Part shown: positions 33,758-45,518 of the stretch, piece by piece
Position numbering within the stretch: the stretch's first letter is position 1
Layout of the letters: the number at the start of each line of letters is the position of its first letter
Made by a program: the position numbers and the translations under genes
Origin: Rana temporaria
Taxonomy: Eukaryota > Chordata > Amphibia > Anura > Ranidae
Reading direction: 5' to 3'
Length of the DNA stretch: 64,000 nucleotides
Assembly (NCBI RefSeq): GCF_905171775.1
Contig: NC_053489.1
Location: 138,276,642 to 138,340,641 of the forward strand
The notes under the pieces: generated by a model
Database searches by the model: none
Told to the model about the DNA's origin: nothing
Seen by the model: only the letters and a program-made list of their open reading frames with translations

Positions 33758-34289
33758 GCATTGCGGCTTCTCCCTTCATGGTCTTCGTCGGCGGTTCCCG
33801 CTTACTGTCGCAGGTAGTATTCAAATCTTTTTGTATCTTGTGCAATCTTGCAATTCTTTATGCTTCCTATCCTGCATCCCTTTTGTAAAAAAACTGCCTC
33901 TGAGTTATTGTTGCTCGTGTTCCAACATCATTTGGCACAGGCTTGGTACATTTGTAAATTCTTCCTGCCAAATATACGATTCATGTCCATGGGGTTGGCG
34001 TCTCATCCATTTGGAGAGTAGCATGTATTGTTTGTATGGGTTCTTTGGCAGATTGAGGTGGTAATTAGAACCACCTGGTGCCTTGTCTGCACTTGATTAG
34101 CCTGGGGGGATGGGTGGTTGGTAGGTGTTTGGTTTCAATGCAAGGGGTAGCATACACTCTACTACCAATTCATGTTCAATACTCCTTACTACCGATTCTT
34201 ATCGGATTAATTTCATGCATTTTATAATCATTTGTATCAGTCATTTCTCTTTACATCCGTTTTGTATCAGATACATTGCATACTTTCTA
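33758..34289. other. Non-coding flank of the Ngaro-type repeat
   Basis: T-rich sequence after the A segment with no family-like reading frame. Confidence 0.4.
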
Positions 34290-34870
34290 CCGTTGCCATT
34301 CGTTGTTTCCCCCAATGCCGTGTGTTTTAGTTCCCGCAATGGAACTTACGAATTGTACACGGTTCTTCTCTCTCATTTATTTACCAAAGTTATTGCCTGT
34401 GCGTCATGCATGGCGCCACACCACACTCTTCGGATGTGTTGCACACCCGCTCCAGTCCAAAGCAAACCCAGTCGCACGTTCACTGTCCCAGGCAGGATTC
34501 GTTACCTTGTTTGTCATGTCAAATTCGTTGCCACTCGTGGTGTCACCGTACCATATGTTCGGTTCCCGCAGTGGAGCTTACAAATTATTCGTACGCACTT
34601 CTCGCGTTCTATTTTCTACACCAAACCTCGTTGTTTTGCCTCATGCACGGCATCACGCTACACCTTCCCGATATGTTTCACTCCAGCCACAGTCCGCCGC
34701 GAACTCACTCGCATGGCCAACTGTCGCAAAGTAAGATTTGTTATTACATTCTTTATGTCTTATCAATTTGCTACCATTCGTTGTCTCCCATATCGTTCGT
34801 TAGTGGCCCCTACGGAACCTACGAATCAAACGGACGTTGTCCTTCTACCTTGTACTGCTCGCTTAAAGGT
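34290..34870. repeat. ~240-bp degenerate tandem repeat, about 2.5 copies
   Basis: The block ttgccattcgttgtttccccc, followed by cgcaatggaacttacgaattg, recurs in diverged form near 34528 (gcagtggagcttacaaatt) and 34771 (cctacggaacctacgaatc). Period is about 238-243 bases. Overlapping frames of 112 to 290 codons across it are not supported as genes. Confidence 0.65.
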
Positions 34871-34910
34871 ACAAACAAACCAGGTGTTTCTATCCTTTCT
34901 CAGTAACCCA

Positions 34911-35611
34911 GGGCCAGATTCACAGATGAAATACGCCGGCGTATCTACTGATACGTCGGCGTATTTTCAAATTTCCCGCGTCGTATCTTTAGTTTGAATC
35001 CTCAAACCAAGATACAACGGCATTTGGGTAAGATCCGACAGGCGAACGGCTTCGTACGCCTTCGGATCTTAGGATGCAATACTTCGGCGCCCGCTAGGTG
35101 GAGTTTGCGTCGTTTTCCGCGTCGGGTATGCTAATTAGCTGTTTGCGGCGATCCACAAAGGTACGCGCGGTCGTCGCATTCTCTTACGTCGTCGCTAGTC
35201 GGCTTTTCCCGGCGTAAAGTTACGGATGCTATTTCAATGGCTTATATTTAGACTAGCCATGTTAAAGTATGGCCGTCGTTCCCGCGTCGAATTTCAATTT
35301 TTTTTTTTTTTTAAGTCGTCCGTGAATAGGAAAGGATGTAACGCACGTCGCCGTTCAAAAAATTACGTTGGTGCGACATCATTTCGCGCAAAGCATGGCG
35401 GGAAATTTCAAAACGGAGAATGCGCAGTACGTTCGGCGGGTGAACGCGCCTAATTTAAATGATACACGCCCCATTTGAATTAGGCGGGCTTGCGCCGGAC
35501 GCAAGTTTACAGGCAAGTGCTTTGTGAATCAAACACTTGCGCTAAAAACTTGCGGCAGTGTAACGTAAATGGGATATGTTACGCCGCCGGAATTGTACAT
35601 GAATCTGGCCC
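34911..35611. mobile_element. Harbinger-type MITE, gggccagattc ends
   Basis: The ends gggccagattca and tgaatctggccc are inverted repeats, and CCA flanks both sides as a 3-base duplication. Internal words gtatggccgtcgttcccgcg, taagtcgtccgtgaatagg and atgcgcagtacg are shared with other MITEs and with the ends of the Harbinger copy at 45979-49996. Confidence 0.85.
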
Positions 35612-36060
35612 CCAATTCTTATTGAGACCTTGCAACCATGCAAATCATCTCAGCAGCCTGACACCCTTGTTAAGACCCTTGCAAAACGCATCTCATGACT
35701 CTTACAAAACGCAAAAAGAAAAATATATATATATAAAAACGCAAAAAAAAAACGCTAAAAAAATATATAAAAAAATGCAAAAAAAACGCAATAAAAAAAG
35801 GAAAACAAATATATATAAAAATTAAAAAAAAAATAATAAAACCTTTGCCACCACGCAATCTCGGCCCAGCAACCTGACACCTGTTGACACCCTTGCAACA
35901 ACGCAATACCATCTCAGCAGCCCCACATTCATCGAGACTCTTGCAAACACGCAATACCGTCTCAAGCAACCTCCCACTCGTCAAAGACCTTTAAGACCAC
36001 GCAGTCTTGCCCCAGCAACCTGGCATTCATTGAGACCTTTGCAGCTAGACAAATCGTCTT
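35612..36060. repeat. Minisatellite of ~48-bp half-units (left part)
   Basis: Degenerate units of the form ctcagcagcctgacaccc followed by gagacccttgcaa continue on the far side of the Tc1 element at 42240-43010. An A-rich stretch (35710-35840) interrupts it. Confidence 0.75.
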
Positions 36061-37390
36061 AGGCCTAATATACAATGCTGTTGGTAAACGGACGTTTAGG
36101 AACAGTTCGGTGTTTTTCAGCCGTACCTAATCTCTCCTCTGATATCTTATTAGTACATGTACACAGGATCCCGGATCTATTGTCTGTTATCTTATTAGTA
36201 CATGTACACAGGATCATTTATAGTAGTTTCTAGGCTGCTGAGTTTAGAAACCTTTCCGAAAAAATACAGTGCTTTGTGAAAGTATTCGCCCCCCTTGAAC
36301 TTTGCGACCTTTTGCCTCATTTCAGGCTTCAAACATAAAGATATAAAACTGTAATTTTTTTTGAAGAATCAACAACAAGTGGGACACAATCATGAAGTGG
36401 AACGAAATTTATTGGACATTTCAAACGTTTTTAACAAATTAAAAACTGAAAAATTGGGCGTGCAAAATTATTCAGCCCATTTACTTTCAGTGCAGCAAAC
36501 TCTCTCCAGAAGTTCAGTGAGGATCTCTGAATGATCCAATGTTGACCTAAATGACTAATGATGATAAATATAATCCACCTGTGTGTAATCAAGTCTCTGT
36601 ATAAATGCACCTGCACTGTGATAGTCTCAGAGGTCCGTTTAAAGCGCAGAGAGCATCATGGAGAACAAGGAATACACCAGGCAGGTACGAGATACTGTTG
36701 TGGAGAAGTTTAAAGCCGGTTTGGATACAAAAAGTTTTCCCAAGCTTTAAACATCCCAAGGTGCACTGTGCAAGCGATAATAATAAAAATGGAAGGAGTA
36801 TCAGACCACTGCAAATCTACGAAGACCTGGCCGTCCCTCTAAACTTACAGCTCATACAAGGATAAGACTGATCAGAGATGCAGCCAAGAGGCCCATGATC
36901 ACTCTGGATGAACTGCAGAGATCTACAGCTGAGGTGGGAGACTCTGGCCCGGATTCAGGTACGACTTGCGTGGGCGCAATCGCGATATGCGCCGCGCAAG
37001 TACGGATTTGCACCCAGGCAAATATGCGGATGACCCAGAAAACAAGCTAAGCCTGAAATTAGGCATTTTTCAAGGGAGGCAGTTTCTCTCCCCAGGCGCA
37101 ATTAATGGGCATTTTTGCGCAGGGTGCAACTTGCGCTCTCATTGTTTTCCCTCAGCAAATATGCAAATGAGGAACTAACGCTGATTCAAAAACCTGCGTG
37201 TGTGAGGCGCAGTTTGCACAACAAGCGCGCAAGCTGTTTGGCCCGGGCAAACTTGCACATTATAAAAGCAGGGGCAAGTTAGCAACAGATAGCCACAGGT
37301 CAGCTGGAGAGCAACTACAGCAGCACCGTTACGGACGAGCTGAGCAAGCAGAGCACCCACACTTTCTGGACCCCACATCTGTGTGCCAAC

Positions 37391-38545
37391 ATGCCAGGGG
37401 CAGCTATGGTTCTAGCAATACTACTGAGTGAACCGACTCGTAGGAGGGCACGGGAGAGGATATACCGAGTGCGCAGGAACATCTTTGACATGAGTGATTT
37501 GGAGGTGTATCGCATGTTTAGATTCAGCCCTGAAGTCATCCTGGAATTAGCCACAATCCTGCATGATGACATCACCAGCCAGACACATCGTGGACATGCA
37601 GTGGAGCCACTGGTCAAGGTAGTGGCAACCCTGCATTTCCTGGCAAGTGGATCTTTTCAGCGCACAAGTGGAGTGGTGGCTGGGATGTCCCAATCCTCCA
37701 TGAGCAGGTGTGTGCACCAGGTTGTCCCCGCAATCCTGAGACGCATGTCCCACCAGTTCATCAAACCCACCCAGGATGACCTGCGGCAGAAGGCAATCAC
37801 AGATTTCTATCAAATTGCCAGATTCCCACGCACTGTGGGGGCCATTGATTGTACACATGTGGCACTACGGCCCCCCCGTGACCTAGAGCATATATACTGT
37901 AATAGGAAGCACTGGCATTCCATCAATGTCCAGGTCATAGTGGATGCCCATGGCCTCATATGGCACGTCCGTGCCAAACACCCAGGGTCCTGTCATGACA
38001 GCTTCATCTACCGTCAGAGCCCCATCCCCACCGAATTTGAACAGAACATGTATGGGGACAGCTGGCTGATTGGTGAGTGACATGGGTGTCAGGTATGACT
38101 GTCCCCCCCATGATGCAGACATCACGAGGGGCACATGCATGACTAACATCCTCCTGTCTTTTCCCTTCCAGGTGACGCGGCATATGCACTGGGACTCCAT
38201 ATGATGACCCCATTCCGGAACCCCCAAACCCCAGGAGAGGAAAGATATAACGAAGCACACGCACGTACCCGTGCAGTGGTGGAGCGCACATTTGGCATCC
38301 TTAAGTCCCGTTTCAGATGCCTGGATAAATCCGGGGGGACCCTGTTGTATTCCCCAAACTTTGTATGCAAGATCATCGGTGCATGTTGCATTCTGCACAA
38401 CTTTGCTGAGAGAAGGGGCCTGCAGATTGACATACATGATGACCTGACCCCCCAACCACACAATCCCCCCCCAAGAAACTCTACCCGGTCTACTGAGGGA
38501 AGAGCAGTCAGGAGTGGTCTCGTGGAATGTCTCTTTGCACGTTAA
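37391..38545 (+). CDS. Harbinger (HARBI1-like) DDE transposase, apparently intact
   Basis: Exon 1 is 37391-38072 and exon 2 is 38172-38545, joined in phase 1 through a 99-base GT-AG intron (gtgagt donor, cccttccag acceptor). The product is 351 residues, close to vertebrate HARBI1. The DDE_Tnp_4 nuclease motifs are present: VGAIDCTHVAL (first D, about 37845), KHPGSCHDSFIY (second D, about 37995) and RAVVERTFGILKSRF (E, about 38275). The N-terminal region includes an HTH-like SQSSMSRCVHQVVPAI. Without splicing the frame ends eight bases into the intron (GGT GAG TGA), which would give a protein lacking the catalytic Glu. It probably needs the convergent Myb-like protein for nuclear import and end binding, as known for Harbinger systems. 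Confidence 0.92.
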
Positions 38546-39085
38546 ACACACACATTAATCATGTCACAAGTAGAATGCACGCGTGCACACCACTGTGGTC
38601 CCTAGCACACACACCCCACATGCACCCAAACTTGGATTAGACCCAAGGATACCCCATGGTATTAGGGAGCAGCAACGCTCCAATTATGTTGCTGTCCATT
38701 CATACACCTTTCACATGGCAGAGGGTGACACCCCTTTTCCAGCAGGAGTGACACCCCCCCCCCCCCCATTCACACACCAGTCACACTGTAGTATACACTC
38801 CTCACCGTGTGTAGGGACTACAAAATAAAATAAAAACTCAAACTTTGAGTATAAATTAAAAATATAAAAGCTCATAACCTGAGCATTAACTAAAAATATA
38901 AAAGCTCATAACCTGAGCAAACAAAAAATATCCAAACATCAAAAAATTAAGAGCATAATCAAAGTAAATAGAAAAAGCTCCTTATCTGAGCACCAAGGGA
39001 TATAAAAAAATAAAAAAAAGGCACAGCAAAATAATATTTTTTTTTTTAGACATCTTTGTGCCAAGGGTGCCCCGACTCTGGCTCC

Positions 39086-40766
39086 TCAGTCGCCATGGTT
39101 GAGCCTGGGGTGGGGATGGAGCATGGGGTGGGGATGGAGCATGGGGTGGGGATGGAGGGGGGGGGAAGCAGCATCCCCTACTTCATCACTCCTGGCAGGT
39201 GGTGCCTGCCTGCCCTCTATGGCGTTGGCCAGGCGGGTGAGCACATTGTTGGTTTGTGCCAACATCCGCAGCTGCCAGGTGGTAATGTTCCTTTGGTGCC
39301 GCCGGGTAAGTCTCCCCTCCTCCCACACAGCAGCAGTGTTGGCCTCCACCGCACCTGCCAACCTGCTCACCTCCGCTGTGAGCAAAGCGGTGGCGCCCTG
39401 CTGCTCAACCATGCAGGTGACCATGGCTCCACAGTTCGCACTGACTTCCTCCAGGCTCTCTGTATCTCTTTTCCCCCGGTCAGCATGCAGGGTGAGGGCC
39501 TGCTGCACAGAGGAGGAGGAGGATGCCAGGCTGTCCGCCACCCGCCTCAAGTCTCCCACCATGGCCCCTATATGGCGGGTCTGCCGGGCCTGTTCCTCAT
39601 GCAGCCCCTCTCGGAGGCTGGAGGGTACACCCCTCGTTTTGTAAAGAGCCTTCCTGGGAGGAGAGGCTGGGACACGTCCTGAGGGAGACGTAGGGGAGGG
39701 GGCCACACTGGAGGGAGGAACACTGGTGGTAGGGATACTGGAGGGAGGGACACTGGTGGTAGGGATACTGGAGGGAGGGACACTGGTGGTAGGGACAATG
39801 GAGGGAGGGACACTGGAGGGGCTTGCCCTGGAGGGGGATGACGTGATGGTCGGGGGGGTGGTGGGGAGGTCAGGGATGGTGGGATCCTCCTGGAGGAAGA
39901 CAGAGTCCTCCAGGTGGAGGATAATGGACTCCTCCTCCACTTCCTCCTCCATAGTTGGCCTATGGCCGCTCTCCTCCTCCACCAACATGGCCAGGATCTG
40001 CATGGGGGTTGACTGTACAACCTGATGATGTGGGGATGGCGTGGGTCGCCCTGCAGCCGACGACAGCCCAGCTTCATCCTCAACATCTGTGGATGACACA
40101 AAAAAACACATGTTGCTGGAGCCACACACTTGTCACATGTTCCCTTCTACCCCCTCCCATGATACACAGCAAATATGAGAAAAAATACACTTGTTACATG
40201 TTCCCTTCTACCCACTCATATGTTCACTTCTACCCCCTCCCATGATACACAGCAAATATGAGAAAAAATACACTTGTTACATGTTCCCTTCTACCCACTC
40301 ATATGTTCACTTCTACCCCCTCCCATGATACACAGCAAATATGAGAAAAAAAACTTACCAGTCCCCAAGTCCCCAACAGTGGAGTCATAGCCTGGAACTC
40401 CCTCCACCTGCTCCAGGGCAAAACTCTGAGATATGATCTCCTCCTCCGGATTTAAACGGATTTGGCAGGCTGGTCCTCCTCCCATGCCCCTGGTATGTTT
40501 CCGGATAATCACCAGCTCATCCCGGACCCTACGCCGCATATCATTCATCTTTTTTGTATATCCTCCCAGGTCCTCTCCTCATTGCCCAGGGCATTTATGT
40601 CCAAAGTAATGGCATCATAGATAGCCCTCCTTTGGGCTACGGTGGTGTGCTTCCGCTGGGCACCATAGAGCACAGTAGTATGGCAAGTGAGTGCCGCCAG
40701 CATTACCTCCATCTCAGCGGAGTTAAAGTTTGCTTTCCTCTTTTTTTCCCTCTGAGGAGGTGCCAT
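39086..40766 (-). pseudogene. Myb-like partner gene of Harbinger copy 1 (one frameshift)
   Basis: Exon 1 is 40766-40359 and exon 2 is 40086-39086, joined in phase 1 (donor gtaagt, acceptor catccacag). The N-terminus has a Myb/SANT-like domain (KANFNSAEMEVMLAAL, then RAIYDAITLDINAL). Then the frame is lost by one base in an A6 run near 40552, and NDMRRRVRDELVIIRKH continues in the shifted frame. Exon 2 is acidic, then has TTSVPPSSIP repeats from a 30-base minisatellite (39720-39830). A coiled coil (QARQTRHIGAMVGDLRRVADSL to AIEGR) and HPHPM repeats at the end follow. It would act with the transposase at 37391. One added A would make the gene open throughout, so an assembly error is possible. 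Confidence 0.8.
40130..40345. repeat. 84-bp tandem repeat in the Myb-like gene intron
   Basis: The block gatacacagcaaatatgag recurs at about 40159, 40243 and 40327, an 84-base period. It makes this intron longer (272 bases) than that of copy 2 (107 bases). Confidence 0.9.
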
Positions 40767-42239
40767 CTCCAATAAAGTACAAAATTACCTTGCTCAGGGG
40801 GGGTGGAAAAAGCAGGATGTAATTTTGCACAGGACCTGTGCAGGTCTGCCCCTATTTATTTGCTCAGTGCAAGCAGGTGGGCAGGATTTGCCCAGAAAAT
40901 AGGACAGGCGCAGTTGCACGCATGCGCACACGGGAGCGATCGAACTGCGCATGGGTGCGCCGGGCGCAAGCCACTGCTGAGCGGACAAACCATCATTTGC
41001 ATAGGGGCACACCCACTTTCACTTGCGCTGGCTTGCGCCCTCAATTTTGCCTTACACAGGAGCAAATTACCATACAAAAGGCATCCTGAATCAGGTGGCA
41101 ATTTTGACAAATTGCCCCGGCGCAGAGAAATTCAGCTGAGCAGCACAGGTGTAAGTAATGGGCAAATCTACCTGAATCTGGGCCTCTGTCCATAGGACAA
41201 CAATCAGTTGTATACTGCACAAATCTGGCCTTTATGGAATAGTGGCCAGAAGAAAGCCATTTCTTAAAGATATCCATAAAACGTGTTGTTTAAAGTTTGC
41301 CACAAGCCACCTGGGAGACACACCAAACATGTGGAAGAAGGTGCTCTGGTCAGATAAAACCAAAATCAAACTTTTTGGCAACAATGCAAAAGTTATGTTT
41401 GGCATAAAAGCAACACAGCTCATCACCCTGAACACACCATCCCCACTGTCAAACATGGTGGTGGCAGCATCATGGTTTGGGCCTGCTTTTCTTCAGCAGG
41501 GACAGGGAAGATGGTTAAAATTGATGGGAAGATGGATGGAGCCAAATACAGGACCATTCTGGAAGAAAACCTGATGGAGTCTGCAAAAGACCTGAGACTG
41601 GGATGGAGATTTGTCTTCCAGCAAGACAATGATCCAAAACATAAAGCAAAATCTACAATGGAATGGTTCACAAATAAACATATCCAGGAGTTAGAATGGC
41701 CAAGTCAAAGTCCAGATCTGAATCCAATCGAGAATCTGTGGAAAGAACTGAAAACTGCTATTCACAAACGATCTCTATCCAACTTCACTGAGCTCGAGCG
41801 GTTTTACAAGGAGGAATGGGCAAAAATGTCAGTGTCTCGATGTGCAAAACCGATAGAGACATGCCCCAAGCGACTTACAGCTGTAATCGCAGCAAAAGGT
41901 GGCGCTACAAAGTATTAACTTAAGGGGGCTCAATAATTTTGCACGCCCAATTTTTCAGTTTTTTATTTGTTAAAAAAGTTTGAAATATCCAATAAATTTC
42001 GTTCCACTTCATGATTGTGTCCCACTTGTTGTTGATTCTTCAAAAAAAATTACAGTTTTATATCTTTATGTTTGAAGCCTGAAATGTGGCAAAAGGTCGC
42101 AAAGTTCAAGGGGGCAGAATACTTTCGCAAGGCACTGTAAATAAAAAACAAATGGGTTCAGACGGATGTTCAGAGGCATTCGAAACGCCAATGCCTGTAA
42201 CAGCTTGTAAACGCTGCCAGACGCGGTAACTCATGTTTT

Positions 42240-43010
42240 TTCATTAAAAAAAACCAAAAAAAATCAGGGAATATTGTCTTAGCAGCTTGACACTCATTTG
42301 AGACCCTTGCAAAATTTAATATCCTCTCAGCTACCTCACACTCATCTTGACCTTTGCAACCACACAATCTCGTCTCAGCAACCTGACACCCGTTCAGACC
42401 TTTGCAGCCATACAAAGTCATCTTAGCAACCTGACACTCATTTGAGACCATTGCAAACGCAATATCGTCTCAGCAACCTGACACCCGTTCAGACCCTTGC
42501 AGCGATACAAAGTTGTCTCAGCAGCCCGACACTTATTTGAGACCATTGAAAAACGCAATATCGTCTCAGCAACCTGACACCCGTTCAGACCCTTGCAGCC
42601 ATACAAAGTTGTCTCAGCAGCCCGACACTTATTTGAGACCATTGAAAAACGCAATATCGTCTCAGCAACCTGACACCCGTTCAGACCCTTGCAGCCATAC
42701 AAAGTTGTCTCAGCAGGCTGACACTCATTTGAGACCATTGCAAAACGCAACATCGTCTCAGCAACCCATCACTTGTGGAGACCCTTGCAACTATACAATG
42801 CCATATCAAATCAAACCTCATAATCATCGAGACCTTTTGCAACCATGCAATATCGTCTCAGCAAACCAGACTGAGACCCTTGCAACCATGCAATGCCGTC
42901 TCAAAACAATCCTTCATACTCATCGAGGCCCCTGCAACCACACAATATCGTCCCAGTAACCTGACGTTCACTGACACCCTTGCAACCACACAATATTGTC
43001 TGCAGTAGTA
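42240..43010. repeat. 96-bp minisatellite (two ~48-bp half-units), right part
   Basis: The block tcgtctcagcaacctgacac recurs at about 42465, 42561 and 42657, an exact 96-base spacing, with related half-units between. The right end is more diverged. It is the continuation of 35612-36060. Confidence 0.9.
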
Positions 43011-43571
43011 ATAAACACTTTGCCGCACGCACCTACGTGCAAACCTGAATACAAACTAAACTTGCAAACACACCTCGGTGACAAAAAATCAGCCACACAA
43101 CACCCAGTTGGCCATTCATCTTCAGTGGCACGCAGGTCACTCATCTTTTCTCTGTCTTTTTCCCTGAGGTTAGTTCAGGTTTCCATTCAGCACCAGCAAG
43201 TGCACGTAGGTCAGCGAGTGCACGTTGGTCAGCGAGTGCACATTGGTCAGCGGGTGCACGTTGGTCTGCGAGCGCATGTATATGGTGTTGTTGAGCACCT
43301 GTGTATTGTCTTGATTTTCTCACACCAATGCAAGATCCAGTCCAAGTTCTCAAACTAGACCAAGCATCAGTAGCATTCTAGTCAGCTAAAGTTACAGTGT
43401 GTAGAGGATATATATACATCCCAGGTGTTGTACATATATTTGTACACTGTATAGTTTAGCTAGCTCTGTTATTCCTAATTTACTGGCAGGTAGTTGATTG
43501 TGCTAGCTGCAGTATTCTCACGTGGTGTATTGCCTGTGTCCTCTGCAGTGACTGTGCACCATAAAGCTACA
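43011..43571. other. Short 18-bp repeats, otherwise no gene
   Basis: At 43195-43275 a unit of about 18 bases (gtcagcgagtgcacgttg) occurs four times. The rest has no recognisable content. Confidence 0.5.
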
Positions 43572-43928
43572 CAGGCATACTATAGACACCCAGCAGGTAC
43601 AATATTTAAAGGAATTTTTCATTTTATTTTTTTTAATTTAAGCATCATGATGCTTAAATTAAAAAAAAAATGAAAAATTCCTTTAAATATTGTACTTGCT
43701 GAGTGTCTATAGTATGCCTGTGAACACGTCTTTGAGAATCCAGGTCTTGCCCCAGGGAACATGTATCAATTGAATTTTTTTTTTAAAAACTGTCGTTTTT
43801 TTCTGGAGCAGTGATTTTAATGATGCTGCATCATTAAAATCACTGCTCCAGAAAAAAACGACAGTTTTTAAACCTTTTTTTCCATTGATACATGTTCCCT
43901 GGGGCAAGACTCGGGTTCTCAAAGACGT
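43572..43928. repeat. Two adjacent near-perfect palindromes
   Basis: The first palindrome (43572-43720, centre about 43647) has arms of about 74 bases. The second (43725-43928, centre about 43827) has arms of about 100 bases. Their arms are the two halves of the sequence found once and unfolded at 27030-27195, in inverted-duplicated and permuted order. Confidence 0.85.
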
Positions 43929-43929
43929 T

Positions 43930-44091
43930 TTCCGACAATAACTTGCATATTGGGCTTTAAAATTAGCACTTTTGAATTCGAACGTTCGAGTCCCATTGAC
44001 GTCAACGGGGTTCTAAATGTTCGCGCGAACGTTCGGTCCGTTCGAAGATTCTGGTGCGAACCGAACGGGGGGGTGTTCGGCTCATCCCTAG
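43930..44091. repeat. Dispersed repeat with cgaacgttcg palindromes
   Basis: It contains cgaacgttcgagtcccattg, gttcgcgcgaacgttcg and tgttcggctcatcccta. Words of this kind are typical of frog interspersed repeats. It ends abruptly at 44091. Confidence 0.6.
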
Positions 44092-44302
44092 TGGTGAGCT
44101 CCTGTCCCAAACGTAACACCCACTTGTATATATTAAGTAACACATCTCCAGCCATTGTCTTGACGTAGAACTCCAAAAATACATGTTACATACACAGCAA
44201 CTGACCTTCGTCTGTCCTCAACAAACCTTAAAATGGCCATGTTTAAATATTAATTCTCAGAAACCTTTATCACAAAAATAGTAATAAGTTCAAAATCTAA
44301 CA
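44092..44302 (-). repeat. Direct repeat A, LTR-like (candidate 3' LTR)
   Basis: It matches 56334-56400 plus 56918-57064 at roughly 93% by eye. On the minus strand the copy starts TGTTAGATTTTG directly after aagggggaat, which looks like a polypurine tract followed by an LTR start. The other end is truncated at 44092. Confidence 0.5.
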
Positions 44303-44790
44303 ATTCCCCCTTAATGCACTATAATTACCAAACAAAATAAGTACATTCATCTTAAATAATAAATGTTTCTGATGCTCTTTTTTTTTCCAATACAAACAAT
44401 ACAATTTAGCATTTCAGATATTGTACATAAACTTTTTCTAAAACTCTGATATATTCCTGTGAAATATTTAACCATTTTATTCCATCAAGAAGCTATAAAT
44501 TATTATATTATTAATTAATTTTAATTCATTCTCAATCTAAGTTATGTAATATTACACATTTTCTTCCTTTACCTCCATACATTTTACTTCTTATAACTTC
44601 AACCATATAATATAACTATTTTAACATAAAGAAGAAATAAATATCTTTGATGTATCAAATTATATTACTCTATAATAGAAATTATTAATTAATAAATACA
44701 ATTTATTGTATTTCTTTTGAAATTTCAATAACCAAATTTCTATAGTATATGTTTTTTATACATTATCCTTGACACTGAACAATTATAAAC
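44303..44790. other. AT-rich sequence inside the direct repeats
   Basis: Very AT-rich with no supported coding. The same kind of sequence continues at 45522-45978, 49997-50282 and 50951-52563, interrupted by MITEs. A degenerate TATC microsatellite lies at about 45595-45690. Confidence 0.4.
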
Positions 44791-44793
44791 ATA

Positions 44794-45518
44794 GGGCCAG
44801 ATTCTCATACATTAGCGCTGCTCCTGGGCAGCGTAATGTATGAGCTCTACGTTACACTGCCGCAGGTCTACAGGTTTAAATCCTGATTCTCAGAACACTT
44901 ACCTGTAAACTTGCGGCGGTGTAGCGTTAGATTGCTCGGCGCAAGCCCGCCCAATTCAAATGGGGCAGGCACCATTTAAATTAGGCGCGCTCCCGCGCCG
45001 AGCGTACTGCGCATGCTCCGTCGGGTAAATTACCCGACGTGCATTGCGCTAAATGACGTCGCCCCGACGTCATTTGCCTAGATGTATACGTAAATGGCGT
45101 CCAGCGCCATTCACGGACGTCTTACGCAAACGACGTAATTTTTATTCAATTCGACGCGGGAACGACGGCCATACTTAACATTGGTTGCGCCTGCTAATTA
45201 GCAGGGGCAACCTTACGCGTCGGGTACACTACGCAAACGACGTTAATTCGCTGCGTCGACCTCGCGTATGTTCGGGAATCGCCGTACTTACCTCATTTGC
45301 ATAGACGACGGGGAAAAGCGACGATGCGACACCTAGCGGCGGGAAAAAAAATTACTTTTAAGATCTGACAGCGTAACAGCCTTACGCTTGTCAGATCTAA
45401 TGGGTACCTATGCGCAACTGATTCTGAGAATCAGTCGCATAGATACCCGGGGCCAGATGAGGTGTTACGACGGCGCTAATGGTGTTGCGCCGTCGTAACG
45501 CCTTTGAGAATCTGGCCC
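44794..45518. mobile_element. Harbinger-type MITE
   Basis: The ends gggccagattctca and tgagaatctggccc are flanked on both sides by ATA, a perfect 3-base duplication. Interior words match the other gggcc-type MITEs in reverse (acgacggccatact, cgacgcgggaacgacgg). Confidence 0.9.

Larger units (their letters stand above)
36946..41184 (+). mobile_element. PIF/Harbinger transposon, copy 1
   Basis: The ends ggcccggattcaggta and tacctgaatctgggcc are near-perfect 16-base inverted repeats. TCT at 36943-36945 and 41185-41187 is a 3-base target duplication that reconstructs the Tc1 sequence gactctgtcc. The element encodes a spliced transposase on plus and a convergent Myb-like gene on minus, the two-gene organisation typical of Harbinger elements. 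The 1.2 kb between 37000-37390 and 38550-39050 is UTR-like non-coding. Confidence 0.92.
36658..41918 (+). pseudogene. Tc1-like transposase, split by Harbinger and frameshifted
   Basis: The N-terminal part begins at ATG 36658 (MENKEYTRQVRDTVVEKFKAG) and has an early stop or frameshift near 36745. The frame is cut at 36945 and resumes at 41185 (SVHRTTIS after the duplication). The catalytic triad is visible in VLWSDKTKIKLFG (D), FQQDNDPKHK (D) and PDLNPIENLWKELK (E), about 41350-41760. A frame change near 41440 separates the first Asp from the rest. The protein ends at 41918 with GGATKY. It cut and pasted at TA sites; this copy is inactive. Confidence 0.88.
36267..42137 (+). mobile_element. Tc1/mariner transposon with a nested Harbinger
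   Basis: It is bounded by TA (36265-36266, 42138-42139) and by inverted terminal repeats of about 210 bases (36267-36477 and 41927-42137) starting cagtgc. Without the 4.2-kb Harbinger insertion it would be about 1.6 kb, the normal size for Tc1-like elements. It inserted into a minisatellite. Confidence 0.9.

Noticed and set aside
34125..34997. 290-codon plus-strand frame with overlapping long frames
   Set aside because: Three overlapping frames across a degenerate 240-base repeat, and the longest runs into the MITE at 34911; no recognised domain.
42513..42959. 148-codon plus frame with SQQPDTRSDPCSHTK repeats
   Set aside because: The 96-base unit is divisible by three, so the minisatellite reads open; no gene evidence.
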